Shown in pieces: positions 47,187-58,699 of a DNA stretch of 64,000 nt (within the stretch, counting starts at the first letter, position 1; each line of letters starts with the position of its first letter). The notes under the pieces are model-generated. The model was not told where the DNA came from and ran no database searches. It was given only the letters and a program-made list of their open reading frames with translations. This stretch comes from Antedon bifida. Taxonomy: Eukaryota > Echinodermata > Crinoidea > Comatulida > Antedonidae. The translations under genes were made by a program, and so were the position numbers. The stretch covers positions 26,476,501 to 26,540,500 of the forward strand of contig OY727094.1 in the NCBI GenBank assembly GCA_963402885.1, read 5' to 3'.

Positions 47187-47882
47187 AGTTTTATTTATTT
47201 ATCTATGGACTTTTTATGAATTTATCAAGGGCTTGTTCAAATGCGACTTTTTGAGACAGTGCGGTTTCGGTCGGGAGGCTGTTCCAATCATTTAATGTCC
47301 TGGGCAGAAAACTGTATTTGTAGCATTGTGTACGACAGAAGATCGGCGTATATTTATGCAAGTTCGTGTTTCGTTGTTGACGTGATGGTTTCTTAACATA
47401 TGATGGGATGTCAATGGCTATCTCCCCATTAATAGCTCGTTTTAGTAACATTAATCTTTTCTATTTCCTACGTTGTTGAAGAGTTGGCCAGTGTAGTGTG
47501 TGTAGCATGGATGGATGTGACACTTGTTCTTCTGTAATCGGATGTTGCAAATCTTGCAGCTCTTCGTTGTACCATTTCAAGCTTGTTTATAAGTTGTGAT
47601 TGATGGGGATCCCATACTGTGGCTGCATATTCAAGTTTTGGACGAACTAGTGATTGATAGGCAGTTGCTTTAATACGAGAGTCGCATCGAGAGAATTTTC
47701 TCCTTAGAAGCCCAGAATCTTATTGGAATCGTTTATAAATTGGTTTATGTGTGGTTCCCATGATAGATCATTTGTTATTAAGACTCCAAGGTATTTGCTG
47801 CTCTTGACAGTGGTTAGAATCTCTCCTTTCATCTTATAGTCAAGTGTAAGTGGATTTTTACTCCTCGTCATGTTCATTGTAT
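47187..47882 (-). pseudogene. Minus-strand LINE, 3' half (RT thumb to C terminus)
   Basis: Minus-strand frames encode TMNMTRSKNPLTLDYKMKGE, then SSKYLGVLITNDLSWEPHIN, KLEYAATVWDPHQSQLINKL, NKLEMVQRRAARFATSDYRR, and the last frame (47203-47451) ends in FLPRTLNDWNSLPTE. This order is that of the RT thumb and C-terminal domain of CR1/Jockey-type elements. A frameshift lies near 47455. It ends in an AATA-rich tail near 47190. It is the continuation of the fragment at 53233-55440. The break falls at a 7-bp duplication (ATTGTAT at 47876-47882) created by insertion of the plus-strand LINE. Confidence 0.8.
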
Positions 47883-49621
47883 CAACTCGCCTTGATTATA
47901 CTATTAGTAATAATGATGTACGTATAAATGGCTATGATCTCTATCGTAAAGATCGTAACAGGGAAGGTGGAGGAGTTGCTGTGTACTTAAATCGCAACGG
48001 GAAGACTACTCATAAGTTAAGACCAGATCTTATGAATGAGCATTTGGAAATGTCTATTATTGAAATTCAAAACCATTCCTCCTTTTATCATGGTATAGAC
48101 CCCCAAATTCTGATATGCAGATCTTTGAGAGAATAGAAAAAGTACTAGAGAATGTTGAAAGTACAAATTTAGAATATATGATAATTGGGGATGTAAATTG
48201 TGACACTCATTCTAAAAACCTATCTTGTTATACTAAAAAATTAATTGATATTGCTAAAAATTTTCATCTAACTCAATTAATAACTGAGCCAACGAGAATC
48301 ACAGAAAATAGTAGTACTTTAGTAGACCATATTTACACAACAGTTCCTAATAGTATCTCCAAATCAGGTGTTTTACATACAGGTATCAGTGACCATTCTG
48401 CTATCTATGTAATTGTTGGTAAACAAGAAAAGTGTAAAGCTCATAAGCATAAATATAAAACAAGTAGAAACTACAAACATTTTAATGAAAATGAATTTAA
48501 AAGGGATATTGAAAAAATAAACTGGCAAGAAATTCAACATTATAATGATATTGATGACGCTACATATTTTTTCGAATCTAATTTTCTTAAAATTGCTAAT
48601 GATTATGCCCCGCTAACAAAGAAGAGGGTGCGAAACAAAACTAGTCCTAGGCTAACAGATGATCTAGTTAGGTCTATGCGTGAGCGTGATGTACTAAAAA
48701 AGAAAGCATCTAAAACTAATACACCTGAACTGTGGGCTCAATACAAACTAGGTAAAAATAAGGTAAATGCTGAAATAAAGAAATGTAAAAAAGAATATTT
48801 TTCTAAACAATTAGATACAAAAGATTCAAAGAAAATATGGGAAACTTTAAGATATATTGTCCCAGCAAAGAGTATAAACACTGAAATATCAAACTTAAAA
48901 ACAAATGATAACAAACTAACAGCAGACTCTTCTAAAATAGCCAACAATTAAACAAATATTTTTCTAAAATAGGACCTGACCTTGCAAAAAACATCCCACC
49001 AGAAATTCCTAGATTACTTATTGTAAATAATACTAATCAAAGTAGGGACCTACTTTAGTTTTGTTAATCAGGAATATATTTATAAACAATTAAACTCACT
49101 CGATGTTAGTAAAGCGACAGGCTTAGATGAGCTTCCAGCTAAAATGCTGAAGTTGGTTAGTGATCAAATCGTTGGACCTCTCACTTATTTGGTAAATCTC
49201 TCACTCTCAACCAGTACTTTTCCAAAAAGATGGAAATGTGCCAAAATATGCCCAGTGTTTAAGGGGGGAGATAGGACTGAAGCTAGCAACTACAGACCCA
49301 TATCAATTTTACCGATTCTTTCAAAAATTATCGAGAGGGTTGTATTTGATCAGGTCTATCAATTTATTAACTCAAAAAATATGATTTATGATTACCAATC
49401 AGGATTTCGTCCTAATTTCTCTACTGTATCTTCATTATTAAACATTACAGAAGATTGGATAAATGATATTGATTGTGGGAAGTATATAGGTTTAGTCATG
49501 CTTGATCTGAAAAAAGCTTTCGACACGGTAGACCATACCATACTTATAGACAAGCTTAAATCATTTAACTTAGATGTCTCTATTATAAATTGGTTTAAAG
49601 ACTATCTTTGTGATCGTACGC
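47883..49621 (+). pseudogene. Plus-strand LINE, 5' part: endonuclease and RT start
   Basis: 5' truncated inside the apurinic-type endonuclease (TRLDYTISNNDV, GYDLYRKDRNREGGGVAVYL). The frame at 48115-48951 carries the EN motifs MIIGDVNCD and ISDHSAIY and a Lys-rich EN-RT linker. A frameshift near 48950 separates it from the RT frame (49144-49620: SNYRPISILPILSKIIERVV, MLDLKKAFDTVDH). The RT is cut in mid-sentence at DRT by the 2.4-kb DNA transposon, and resumes at 52055. Family: CR1/Jockey-like. Confidence 0.85.
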
Positions 49622-52054
49622 GGGGCATTCCACAGTATTTGGTCCGTGGGTTTAAAAATTTCATTTAATGATTTTGATGTAACTCTTGGCCATTTCTCAA
49701 AGTAGACATGTTGAAGTTTATTAAATAACATTTTTTTTATTTTTCTGATATTGATTTTTTAAGTTATTGAATATTAAATATGAAAAAGTCATATTTGGCG
49801 TTACGGACGGGACATTTTTAATCCTATTTATTTCATAAACTATGCATCTTATTACTGTTTTTTCAACAGATATAGTTACTTTATGTCTCAATAATACATA
49901 ATCAAGTATTTAATTAAAATTTTGTTGTTTATTAATTTCATACATCCATTTCAAATTCATAAATGTCCCGTCCGCGACGTTTTAGGCGGTTTTTTTACAT
50001 TTATTTTAAAAGTAATGATGCAAAAATCTTGATATTTCATTTTCTCCTCCTGAGGACTATATCTCATTATATTATGAACAAATTTTTTGAAAATTTAAGA
50101 TTTTGATGAAAATATCATATTTCAAAAATATATTGTTACGGACGGGACATTTTTGTTACGGACGGGACGTATCATTTAAATCCTAATTATTTCACAAACC
50201 ATGCATCTTTTGAACATTTTTTTGCCAGATATAGTTACTCTATGTCCCTATTGTACATATTCAAGCATTTTATAACACATATTTTGTTTATTAAATTTCA
50301 TATATACATTTCAAAATTCATAAATTCATTTTAATAGTAGTTTTATGGTGTTTTTTACATTTCAGTTAAAAGTATTGATACCACAATTTAATATTTTGTT
50401 TTCTCCTTTTAAAACTATATGCAATACATTATAAACAAATATTTTGAAACTTTTGGTGAAAATATCATATTCAAAAATATATTGATGACATTTTTCGTAG
50501 GCACGGGACAGACATTTTTGTTAAGGACGGGACATATCATTTATATCCTTTTTATTTCATAATAAAACCATGCATCTTGTTAACATTTTTGCCCATAAAT
50601 ATACTGCAGTTATTTTTTTTTCAAAGTAAGCTCCAATTATTCATAATAAAGTATTTTATTAAAATTGTTTATTAATTTCATACTTGCATTTCAAAATTGA
50701 TAATTGTTACTTCTGAAACATTTCGATTGGGGGTTTTTGCCTCACTTGTGTTTATTGAAGTAATGGCTTTAAAATTGTTATTTAAATCCTAATTTTAAAT
50801 CTTAATTTTCAACTCCTAAGGATATTAAATTGCAATAGATTTAAACAAGTTTTTTAAAAGTTGTATTTTTTTATTAAAAAAACATTACTATCAAAATTTA
50901 TTGAATGTTACGGATGGGACATTTTTTTTATGGATGTGATGACAATATTGTAAGAATTAAAAAGTGTTTTTGTACTGTAGGCTGAGAAGTACTGTACAAA
51001 GGTGTTAACTGTTGCTTATTAATCACAAAACATTGTGGTCTGTATTTAAAATAACAATCCACAAAAGAACAATTAACCTAAATCCAAAACAACATGACCA
51101 GTATGAATGGGAGTATTGGGTGCGGTCATCGCTTTGTAGATTTCATTCTTTGGTGAATTTGCAACCAAGAACCTTCTATAAATCAGATACTAAATAATTA
51201 AGATTGAATTTTAATAGAAGTAGGCCTACAGTTATTAAATCGAAGCAAGGATAGAAGAAAATTTCAGATGCAACTTGGATCCACTAACAAATTCAGACGT
51301 CAAACGCCAACGCCAATTTTTAAAGATTCGCCTTAAATGTGTTAATATCTTGTCTTGTTTAAATATGCCAAGCATAACTTTTATATTAGTGTAAATAAAT
51401 ATTTTGATAACATTTTACAATATTGCTTCTCGTTATAACTCTTCGAATAATTAATTTTATAAATAATATTTCATATTTATGAATTTTAATATTTTCACTT
51501 GACATAAACTTTTAAACAGTGTTTCAAAGGTTGAATTATATTTTGATTTGTAAATAAAAGATTACATTGATGTAAAAAACATATTTTTAAATTTTTTTAA
51601 TTGCAAAATTATACAATTTTTTAGCGTGGACAAAGTTGTCCTGTCCGCGACGTTAGAAATGTCCCGTCCGTAACGACATATAAATCATATTTATTAATAA
51701 ATTTGCAGTTCAATTTTTATAATTAACATTCAGTTATCTAAAACAACTATCTGGCAACATAATAATACAAAACAAATTTTAAAATCTCTTTTAAATGAGG
51801 AGAAATATTACAATACGTAAACCTTCTCAAAAGTCATGTCCATTTGCCGTCCTGTCCGCGACGCATACAATTTTCATAATAAAAATTTTTTTGTACAGTC
51901 TTTTTTCTTTTTTTGACTTTCATAATAAACATTGGCCATATATGTATACATTTATTCTACTTTGAATCTTGTATTCTTTTTTATTTCTAAGATATGTCTA
52001 GTTATATTCTCAAAAATGTCCCGTCCGTAACAAAAAAATACTGTGGAATGCCCC
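49622..52054. mobile_element. 2433-bp DNA transposon inserted in the LINE, 4-bp target duplication ACGC
   Basis: Inverted ends GGGGCATTCCACAGTATTT, flanked by ACGC at 49618-49621 and 52055-52058. Removing the element and one ACGC restores the LINE reading frame (Asp-Arg-Thr-His-Leu). The interior carries about ten copies of GTTACGGACGGGAC or GTCGCGGACGGGAC, in one orientation in the left half (near 49799, 50135, 50154, 50520, 50906) and mostly the other in the right half (51636, 51658, 51846, 52017). These look like transposase-binding subterminal repeats. About 350-bp internal repeats (CCATGCATCTT, AGATATAGTTACT) occur in the left part. Only a 61-codon frame (51012-51197) is present, so it is non-autonomous. 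A 4-bp duplication fits several superfamilies and I do not assign one. Confidence 0.85.
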
Positions 52055-53232
52055 ACGCACTTAACACAAGTAAATGGTGTCCGATCAGATAAATGCTATA
52101 GTAATTGTGGAATCCCCCAAGGATCAATTTTGGGACCACTCTTATTTATACTTTATGTAAATGATCTACCAAAGCATGTAAATAGTGTACAGATTAGTAT
52201 GTATGCAGATGATACAGCTCTTTACTTTGCATCTTCTGATATAAATGAAGTACTTGCAAAAATTAATGAAGATTTAAAAAAAATCAAATCATGGCTAGCA
52301 AGTAACAAGCTTAGTCTAAATGTAAATAAAACTCAGTGTATGTTTATAGGAACACAACAAAGGCTTGCAAAATTAGCAAACATTGATCTAAATTTAAACA
52401 TAGACAATGTTCGGCTACAAAGAGTAAAAAGCTGTAAACATCTAGGTGTTGTTATTGATGAATATTTACTGTGGGATAAACAAATAGATAATGTTAAAAG
52501 TAAAGTATTGCCAGGCTTGTACTACTTAAAAAAATCTTCAAATCTCGTCCCAAAACATGTATCTTGCTTAATGTATAATAGTATTATCTCTCCACAGTTT
52601 AACTAATTGTAATATTGTGTGGGGCAGATCAAATAAAAAAAAATACTAATAAACTACAAATGCTACAAAACAGAGCAGCCAAAATTATTACAAAAACAAG
52701 GAAATACGACTCAAGTACACAAGCCCTGCAAAACTTAAACTGGATAAATCTTAATACTCAACTACATAATAATGAAGCCAAAATGTTATATAAAATATTC
52801 CATAATCAAGCACCACCATATCTAAACGAACTATTTACACCCAAACTAGACACATACAATACAAGATCAAAGGATGTATTAAAATTGAATAAACCCAAAA
52901 CAGAATATAAACAAAAAAGTTTTTCATATCATGGTGCTAGTTTATGGAATACTTTAAAAAAACCAATGCAAAATGCCACAAATTTAAATACTTTCAAAAA
53001 ATTATTGGTGTGATTTATTATTTATTTCGTACTCTTATCACAAATGTAATTAAGGTTTCTGTTCATATATTTTTGTTCTCTAATTTGTTATTTTTAAAAT
53101 TTGTTATTTTTAAAATTTGTTATTTTTAAATGTGTAATGTACTACTGTTAGTTGATCACGGCCTTGTAGAAGAACACCTTTATGGTGACACAAGCTTTTT
53201 CGTGTTAAAATAAAGTATTTATTATTATTATT
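52055..53232 (+). pseudogene. Plus-strand LINE, 3' part: RT palm, thumb and tail
   Basis: Continues the RT from 49621: GIPQGSILGPLLFILYVNDL, the catalytic MYADDTALYF, the thumb (KSCKHLGVVIDEYLLWDKQI) to 52606, and after a frameshift the C-terminal region 52615-53013 (LQMLQNRAAKIITKTRKYDS, SFSYHGASLWNTLKKPMQ). The 3' UTR ends with an ATT trinucleotide tail (about 53208-53232) abutting the second copy of the target duplication ATTGTAT at 53233-53239. The copy is relatively young: long frames survive and the tail is intact. Confidence 0.85.
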
Positions 53233-55440
53233 ATTGTATAGCATTTTGTAAAGACATCTGCCATTTTTTAGACCATTGGACTACTTGATCACGGTCATGT
53301 TGTAGTTGTTCTTGGTCTGCTTTTTTATTTACAGGTCGAAAGAGTAAACAGTCATCAGCAAATAATGTTATGGTTGTACCGGTGCTAATATCTTCTCCGA
53401 TGTCATTGATGTATAATAGAAACATTAACGGACCAAGTACCGTGCCTTGAGGCACTCCTGATGTTACCTTTGCTGTTTTTGATATCTTCCCATCAACTAT
53501 GACACATTGGTTTCTATTTGTAAGCCAATACTGGATCCAGTTTAGAGTTTGTCCTGATATTCCATATTTGCTGAGTTTGTGGAGTAGTCTCTGATGCACA
53601 ACCGTGTCAAACGCTTTACTGAAGTCAAGTATTTGTACATCAATTTGGCGTTTACTTCCTTGGTCAAGATGGCGGCTGATTTCTTCAATTGTGTTTAAGA
53701 GTTGAGTTTCACATGAATGTTTCTTCAGAAAGCCATGCTGGTATGGCTTGATGATGTTGTACTTTTCAATATGAGCCATGATGTTGTGAAATAGGATATG
53801 TTCCAGTAGCTTACAGCATACCGATGTTAATGAAACGGGTCTATAGTTTGCTGGTGATGATTTATCTCCCTTCTTATAAATAGGACAGACATTAGCTGAT
53901 ATCCAGTCATCTGGAAGACTTCCTGTTTGTAGTGATTGACTAAAAATATTTGTTAGTATTGGGGCGATTTCATTTGAACATTCTTTCATAATACGTATCG
54001 GAATTTGATCGGGTCCAGGCGCTTTATGGGTTTAAGGTTTTCTAAGAGTTTTGATACACCTGCAATGTCTATTTCAAAGTCCTCCATTTCAGGAAATTGA
54101 CTGCTTATCGAAGGTATTGATGTGGTATCTTCTTTGGTGAAGACGCTGGTATATTGTGAGTTAAAAACTTCAGCTTTTTCAGTACTTGTATATTACAAGT
54201 CCAGATTGGGATGATAATGGTGGTAATCCAGTACGATCTTTCTTCTTGTGTGCAATAAATGACCAAAATTTCTTTGGGGCAGTATGGAGGTTTTCTATAT
54301 TTAGAATTCCTTTAATGTAGTTAAGTTGTGCTTTATCCAGTTTTCTTCTAATGGAGTTCCTTAGAGTACGAAATTGCATCCAGTCATCATCCTTTCCAGA
54401 TCTCTTTGCTTTTCTATAGACTCTTTTAAATCGTTTTATCATTTTTCTTATTTCATCATTCATCCATGGAATGCCTCTTCCGTTCTTTATGGTTTTCCGA
54501 GGTATATGGCAGTTGATAATGTTTATGATACTTTCCCGTAATGTGATCCAATTTTCATTTACAGACTTTTCTTCAGTATTAATATTAATGTGTTTTAGGT
54601 TGGTTTTTACTGTGTCCATATTTCCCTTTTTGAACATGTAGATTTGCCTTGATTTTTTCTTGTTTGTCTTTACTGAGGTGTTTATTTCTGCAACTACTGC
54701 GTGATGGTCACTAATCCCTGGTATTACTCTTACATTTTCCACGCAAGAGGGATATGTAGTTAGCAAAATATCAAGTATGTTGTTCATTCTTGTAGGTTCT
54801 AGGACATGTTGAGTTAAAGAAAAATTGTTTATTAGGTCAAGGAATTTCTGGTTGATGGACATACTGTACCATATTGAGGATTTGGTTGAACTGAGATAGT
54901 TTCCCAGTCTATACTTGGCAGATTAATGTCGCTTCCTAATATAATGAGTGGTAAAGAGTTGCCAGTGGTGGTGGTACCCCTGTTTGCACTGGATATGTCT
55001 CATCAAGGTGGGTTTCAGTGCACAATACTATGTCAGGATTTTCTGTTTCAATAAGTGATTGGAGTTCAGCTTGCTTAGATATACTCCGTATACTGCAGCA
55101 GTTCGCGATAAGTATTTTTAATGTAGTCTTCTTTTTTGCTTTATGACGAGAATTATTATCGTTATCCGCAGTTATGGGGTCATGCATTACATCATCATCA
55201 TCACCACTCTCATCGCTTAAGGCTGAGAAAGAGTTTGTACATACGGGAGATTCTTCGTTATTGAAGAAAAAGGAATCAGAGAAGTTTGGTAGCTCACATG
55301 ACAGGCAAAACCAAACAACATTTGCGTCTGATTTCTGTAGCTTACGGTACTGTTGTCTTTTAAGGAGAGTGAGTGTGATCACACTCCTAACAAACTGCCC
55401 TTGAGGAGAGCGATTTACAACACGCCTAAATTTGGTAAAT
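53233..55440 (-). pseudogene. Minus-strand LINE, 5' half: zinc-finger region, endonuclease, RT
   Basis: Reading leftward: 54936-55382 carries a PHD-like zinc-finger end (VVWFCLSCE) and the EN start (LKILIANCCSIRSISKQAEL, IVLCTETHLDETY). 54179-54862 carries the EN end (PGISDHHAVVAEI) and linker. 53231-53989 carries RT motifs (NYRPVSLTSVCCKLLEHILF, ILDFSKAFDTVVH, SGVPQGTVLGPLMFLLYIND, FADDCLLF). Frameshifts separate the three blocks, and a small deletion removes residues just after KKWQMSLQ. It continues at 47882 after the inserted plus-strand LINE. The 5' boundary is approximate. Its presence of N-terminal zinc finger plus EN plus RT fits CR1/Jockey-like elements. Confidence 0.8.
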
Positions 55441-56353
55441 TTCTACACACCAAAGTACAAACAGCACACCTACAACACCCCTAAATGTAGGCCTATTGAG
55501 GAGTGCAATTTGTAGCACACCTACAATTTTAAAAAGACAAGGCCTGCTAGGCTATAGGTAGGCCTAGTCTAGTTAGGCTAGGCCTAGCCTATTATTATTA
55601 TAGCCTACTAGCTAGGCATATCTCTAAAATAATTACATAAAATCACGTTTTTTAGTAAAATATTTTTTTATTAACATTGTAAAATTCAATAAAATATGAT
55701 ATTAATTAATTATTAGTAAATTAAAAATAATATTTAATCAACCTTATTCAAAGAATGTCAATACTTTTATTTAGACCATGATGAACTTATGTACTGCATA
55801 CACGTAGTACTTACTGTAATCACTAGACTACGCAAAATGGCGTAAAAGACTCACTGAGAGTTACATAGAAATCACTGCCGGCTCAATTTGTCGGCGGCCC
55901 AACAGGTCATATGCCGTGTACTACAGTATCTAGGCAGTAGTTTAAAAAAACTAAAAGCAGTGCTCCATCCAAGGTTGATTTTATTGTGACTGATTTGAAA
56001 TGCAATCAATCGATTTCATTGTCACCATACAGGCTCGGACAACATGGTCAGCACTACAGTTTGACTAATTATTAATGAAATGCATTATATAGATGTTAGG
56101 TACTGTACTGTATACTGACTGAATAGTTACTGATCAATGCATACGGTAACTGTAGAAACCAAAGTTTAAATCTTTTTGTATTCCTTTAATTTAAATGGTC
56201 AATTTATGATCATTATACTATATTGTTACTATGGTTATTATTATGTTTGGTAATATTTGATTGAATAAGGTTCCCAAGAAGTTATTTTATTATAAACTTG
56301 TTAAGATATTCAGTGAATTAATAATAATTAGAATTAAATTATTTATTCAACAG
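55441..56353. other. Upstream region of the CARD-OB gene
   Basis: Candidate promoter and 5' UTR region for the plus-strand gene starting at 56367. It has a cluster of TAGGCCTAGTC-type motifs at 55540-55620 and several TACTGTA motifs, but no clear core promoter. The acceptor TTTATTCAACAG just before 56354 implies that an upstream non-coding exon exists, which I could not place. Confidence 0.4.
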
Positions 56354-56495
56354 ATTTTACTGAATCATGGAAGCTGCACACAAGAAGATTCTTCAAAAGA
56401 ATCGTATAATATTAGTTAGCGATATGCCCATTGAAGTCTTGACTGAATTAGTGGCGAGACAAATTTTTAGTCCAGATGATGATGAAAAATACCGG
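56354..56495 (+). CDS. CARD-OB gene, exon with start codon: first half of CARD
   Basis: An acceptor (ATTCAACAG) at 56345-56353 precedes 13 bases of 5' UTR and ATG at 56367. The exon encodes 43 residues, MEAAHKKILQKNRIILVSDM to FSPDDDEKYR, and ends at a GTTTGTAG donor (phase 0). The sequence follows the first three helices of a caspase recruitment domain. KKILQKNRIILV resembles the helix 1 region of caspase-2 and RAIDD CARDs, followed by LTELVARQIFSPDD, like the LLEHLLEKDIIT segment of caspase-2. CARDs polymerise through like-like contacts in apoptotic and inflammatory complexes. The read-through frame beyond the donor (VCRVVITQYSN) is not CARD-like, which supports splicing here, although GTTTGT is a weak donor. 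Confidence 0.75.
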
Positions 56496-56863
56496 GTTTG
56501 TAGGGTTGTCATAACACAATACAGTAATAGAAAAAGATACAGGCTCTTATAATATTAGAAATTAAACTAAACATACAGTGAGTACTGTACTACAAGATTA
56601 TAAATTAATTTAGGAAATTACCACCTTTTTGACTTTGGTACATTCTTTTAAAAATAAAAATTGATTAATATAAAAACAATTTATACCAACATATAAATCT
56701 TGATACTAGGCATAGCATATATATTATGTTTTTATAATAATTAGGTTTAATTAAATGTAAAATTAAATATATAATTTAATAAAAAAACAACAATAGAAAT
56801 AAATCATCTTGTGCACAGTGCATTTCCAAAGTCCAATTTTAATATTTTTCTCTTTTTTTATAG

Positions 56864-57134
56864 CGTATGGTAACAACTGAGCGAAATACTAAAATCTTAA
56901 TTGATATTACTCGTAAAGGACCAAAGGCATTCTGTGCACTAGCTGAGTCCTTATTTGCTGCAGAAGCGTACCATCTAGCTACACTTTTAATACCAGACCT
57001 TACTGAAAAGAAATTACACGATTTAGGGTTTTATAATTTTAATAATGAAAACCAGCCACCTGTGCTAGAGCAAAGAGCTGGAAACATGCAAGGTAATGCA
57101 GAAGGGGGTAAAAAAAAAAGAAAAAGAAAAAAAG
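56864..57134 (+). CDS. CARD-OB gene, exon 2: second half of CARD and basic linker
   Basis: Acceptor TTTTTATAG at 56855-56863. Phase 0 start restores DEKYRRMVTTERNTKILIDI, then TRKGPKAFCALAESLFAAEA and YHLATLLIPD. The RKGPKAF segment is the hallmark of the CARD helix 4-5 region (RAIDD has SRGPKAFDAF, caspase-2 KRGPQAFDAF). CARD therefore spans residues about 1-88. A linker of 45 residues follows and ends GGKKKRKRKK, a strong candidate nuclear localisation or nucleic-acid contact patch. Two GGTAATG donors occur, after 57092 and after 57134, both phase 1. Choice of the first would drop 14 residues including the basic patch. The stop-bounded frame runs on to 57202 with a hydrophobic end, which would be an intron-retained form. 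Confidence 0.8.
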
Positions 57135-57961
57135 GTAATGTATATATCATAGTAGCTCTGTTTTTAATTATTATTATTTGTAAAGATTGTTGTTCCTGTT
57201 GAATCTGTTGACTAAACCATACTATAATATGAAGAATAATTTTGAAGTTGGCAAACTAAAAACTGGCATCTTAATACTGGTTGTGGTACTATCCAGTGTA
57301 TTCTAAAAATACAATTCTGTACTGCAGTACAGTACTATATATATGTTCACCATCAGTCAGTCAGTGGTTCATCACAATTTTTGCCTAAAAAAAATCTTAC
57401 TTTAACCAATTTGCTTCATTAATAAGTTGGTTCACTAGTATAGCTGGTTGGCCAGGCTGCGGCTTGGTTGTTGTATGCTGCAAAATAAGTTCAGAAGAAT
57501 AAGCAATCCACATTTTGTTTTTCTAATATTGTCTTTGCCAGTACAGTACTATAACTTCAGTAATACAAAGCATGTGTTCTCCATATTATAAATCTAAATG
57601 GTGTGGTGAACTGACAAAATACAAAAGGCATACTGTACAAAACATCATTTTTTGGTAAAAAATGATTGCTAAAAAAATGTTTTTCCTAAAAAATGAGTAG
57701 TTAACAGTAGAAATTTAATATTTTTTTTAGTGGGTCAGTGAGTCGTATACTACATTATTCAATCACTTTTATGTTGGTTCGGTGGGGTTTGCTATGTTTT
57801 TATTTGAGGTTTGCGAGGTTTAGCAATACCCTACTGTACTTTTTATCGTTTAGCCATACATATTTTCCAAATTTTCACCACTCATATCATTGTTTTAATA
57901 ATGTTTCTATTTTTTATTGCATTTTTTTACTTGACTTTTTCTTTTATCTTTGTTTCTTCAG

Positions 57962-57990
57962 ACACTGCAGAAAATATTCCCCAAGACACA
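57962..57990 (+). CDS. CARD-OB gene, microexon 3
   Basis: A 29-base exon between TTTGTTTCTTCAG and GTAAGT, completing the phase 1 codon from exon 2 and leaving phase 0. It adds DTAENIPQDT. Both splice sites are strong and the phases fit its neighbours, but so short an exon could be skipped or be spurious. Skipping would break frame, since exon 2 ends in phase 1 and exon 4 starts in phase 0, which argues that something of this phase must lie between. Confidence 0.5.
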
Positions 57991-58128
57991 GTAAGTAAAG
58001 ACAAAAAATTGTCTCTTTAGTACTAGTGGCTTTTCTAGAAAATAGGCATATTGCTTTTGAAAAAAATGTACCCCTTTGAATAATTCTCTTGATTAAATGC
58101 CCAAATGGAATATCATTAGGAATGAACT

Positions 58129-58142
58129 CCCCCCCCCCCCCC
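58129..58142. repeat. Poly-C run of 14
   Basis: Mononucleotide run in intron 3, striking in an AT-rich region. Its exact length may be uncertain for sequencing reasons. Confidence 0.85.
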
Positions 58143-58184
58143 TCAATTAAATGCTCTGAGGCTTTTATTTTTTCTTCAAAGCAG

Positions 58185-58695
58185 TGTTACGACCCCTTTT
58201 TGCCTAGGCCGAAATACTTAACTAATTACATCGAGGTTTGGAACAAACAATAGCCAACACTCAAAGTTCTATGCAAGAAGCACGAGCTCCATTTAATTTG
58301 CTTGCACAGTTCATTACATAACAACAAAAACTATAATACAAATGATACCGAGTGGTTGGTTTGCCTAGGCATCCGTACATTCAATCACAACTTTCCCATT
58401 CTTATTGTCCTTGTGTCCTGCCTCGCTACCAGTCTCGAACACAGTTCACTGCAAGTCTTTATTCCATTATTACACAGTCGGCAGTCTCATATCCACTGTC
58501 TTATCTCTTATCCAGAAAGCCTACCATCTCCAACTTGTACCGTCTCGTGAGTGAGTCAGTCTTTTCCTTGTCTCACACACCCAACACAGCTTTCCAAAAT
58601 ACCGCACATCACAACACTACATTCTGATTCGTCCACTTGACCACCGGTGACTTGATTCATTTGCATGCGACACCTGATTATCATCACACGTAACA
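58185..58695. mobile_element. Solo LTR of a retrotransposon (fossil)
   Basis: A 511-bp sequence beginning TGTTACGACCCC and ending CACACGTAACA, that is TG...CA ends with a 7-bp terminal inversion (TGTTACG / CGTAACA). It is flanked by a 4-bp direct repeat GCAG at 58181-58184 and 58696-58699. No internal coding region lies next to it, so it is a solo LTR left after recombination between two LTRs. Ends and target length fit a Gypsy-like element, but family assignment is tentative. It sits in intron 3 of the CARD-OB gene, and the overlapping open frames are incidental. Confidence 0.75.
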
Positions 58696-58699
58696 GCAG

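Noticed and set aside
51012-51197. 61-codon frame inside the 2.4-kb DNA transposon, considered as a transposase remnant
   Set aside because: Too short and without any catalytic motif to support that reading.
57738-58020. Overlapping 86- and 69-codon plus-strand frames
   Set aside because: Extremely Phe/Ser/Leu rich, produced by the T-rich tract before the acceptor of microexon 3.
58302-58627. Two overlapping plus-strand frames of 82 and 91 codons
   Set aside because: They lie wholly inside the solo LTR and show no protein features.
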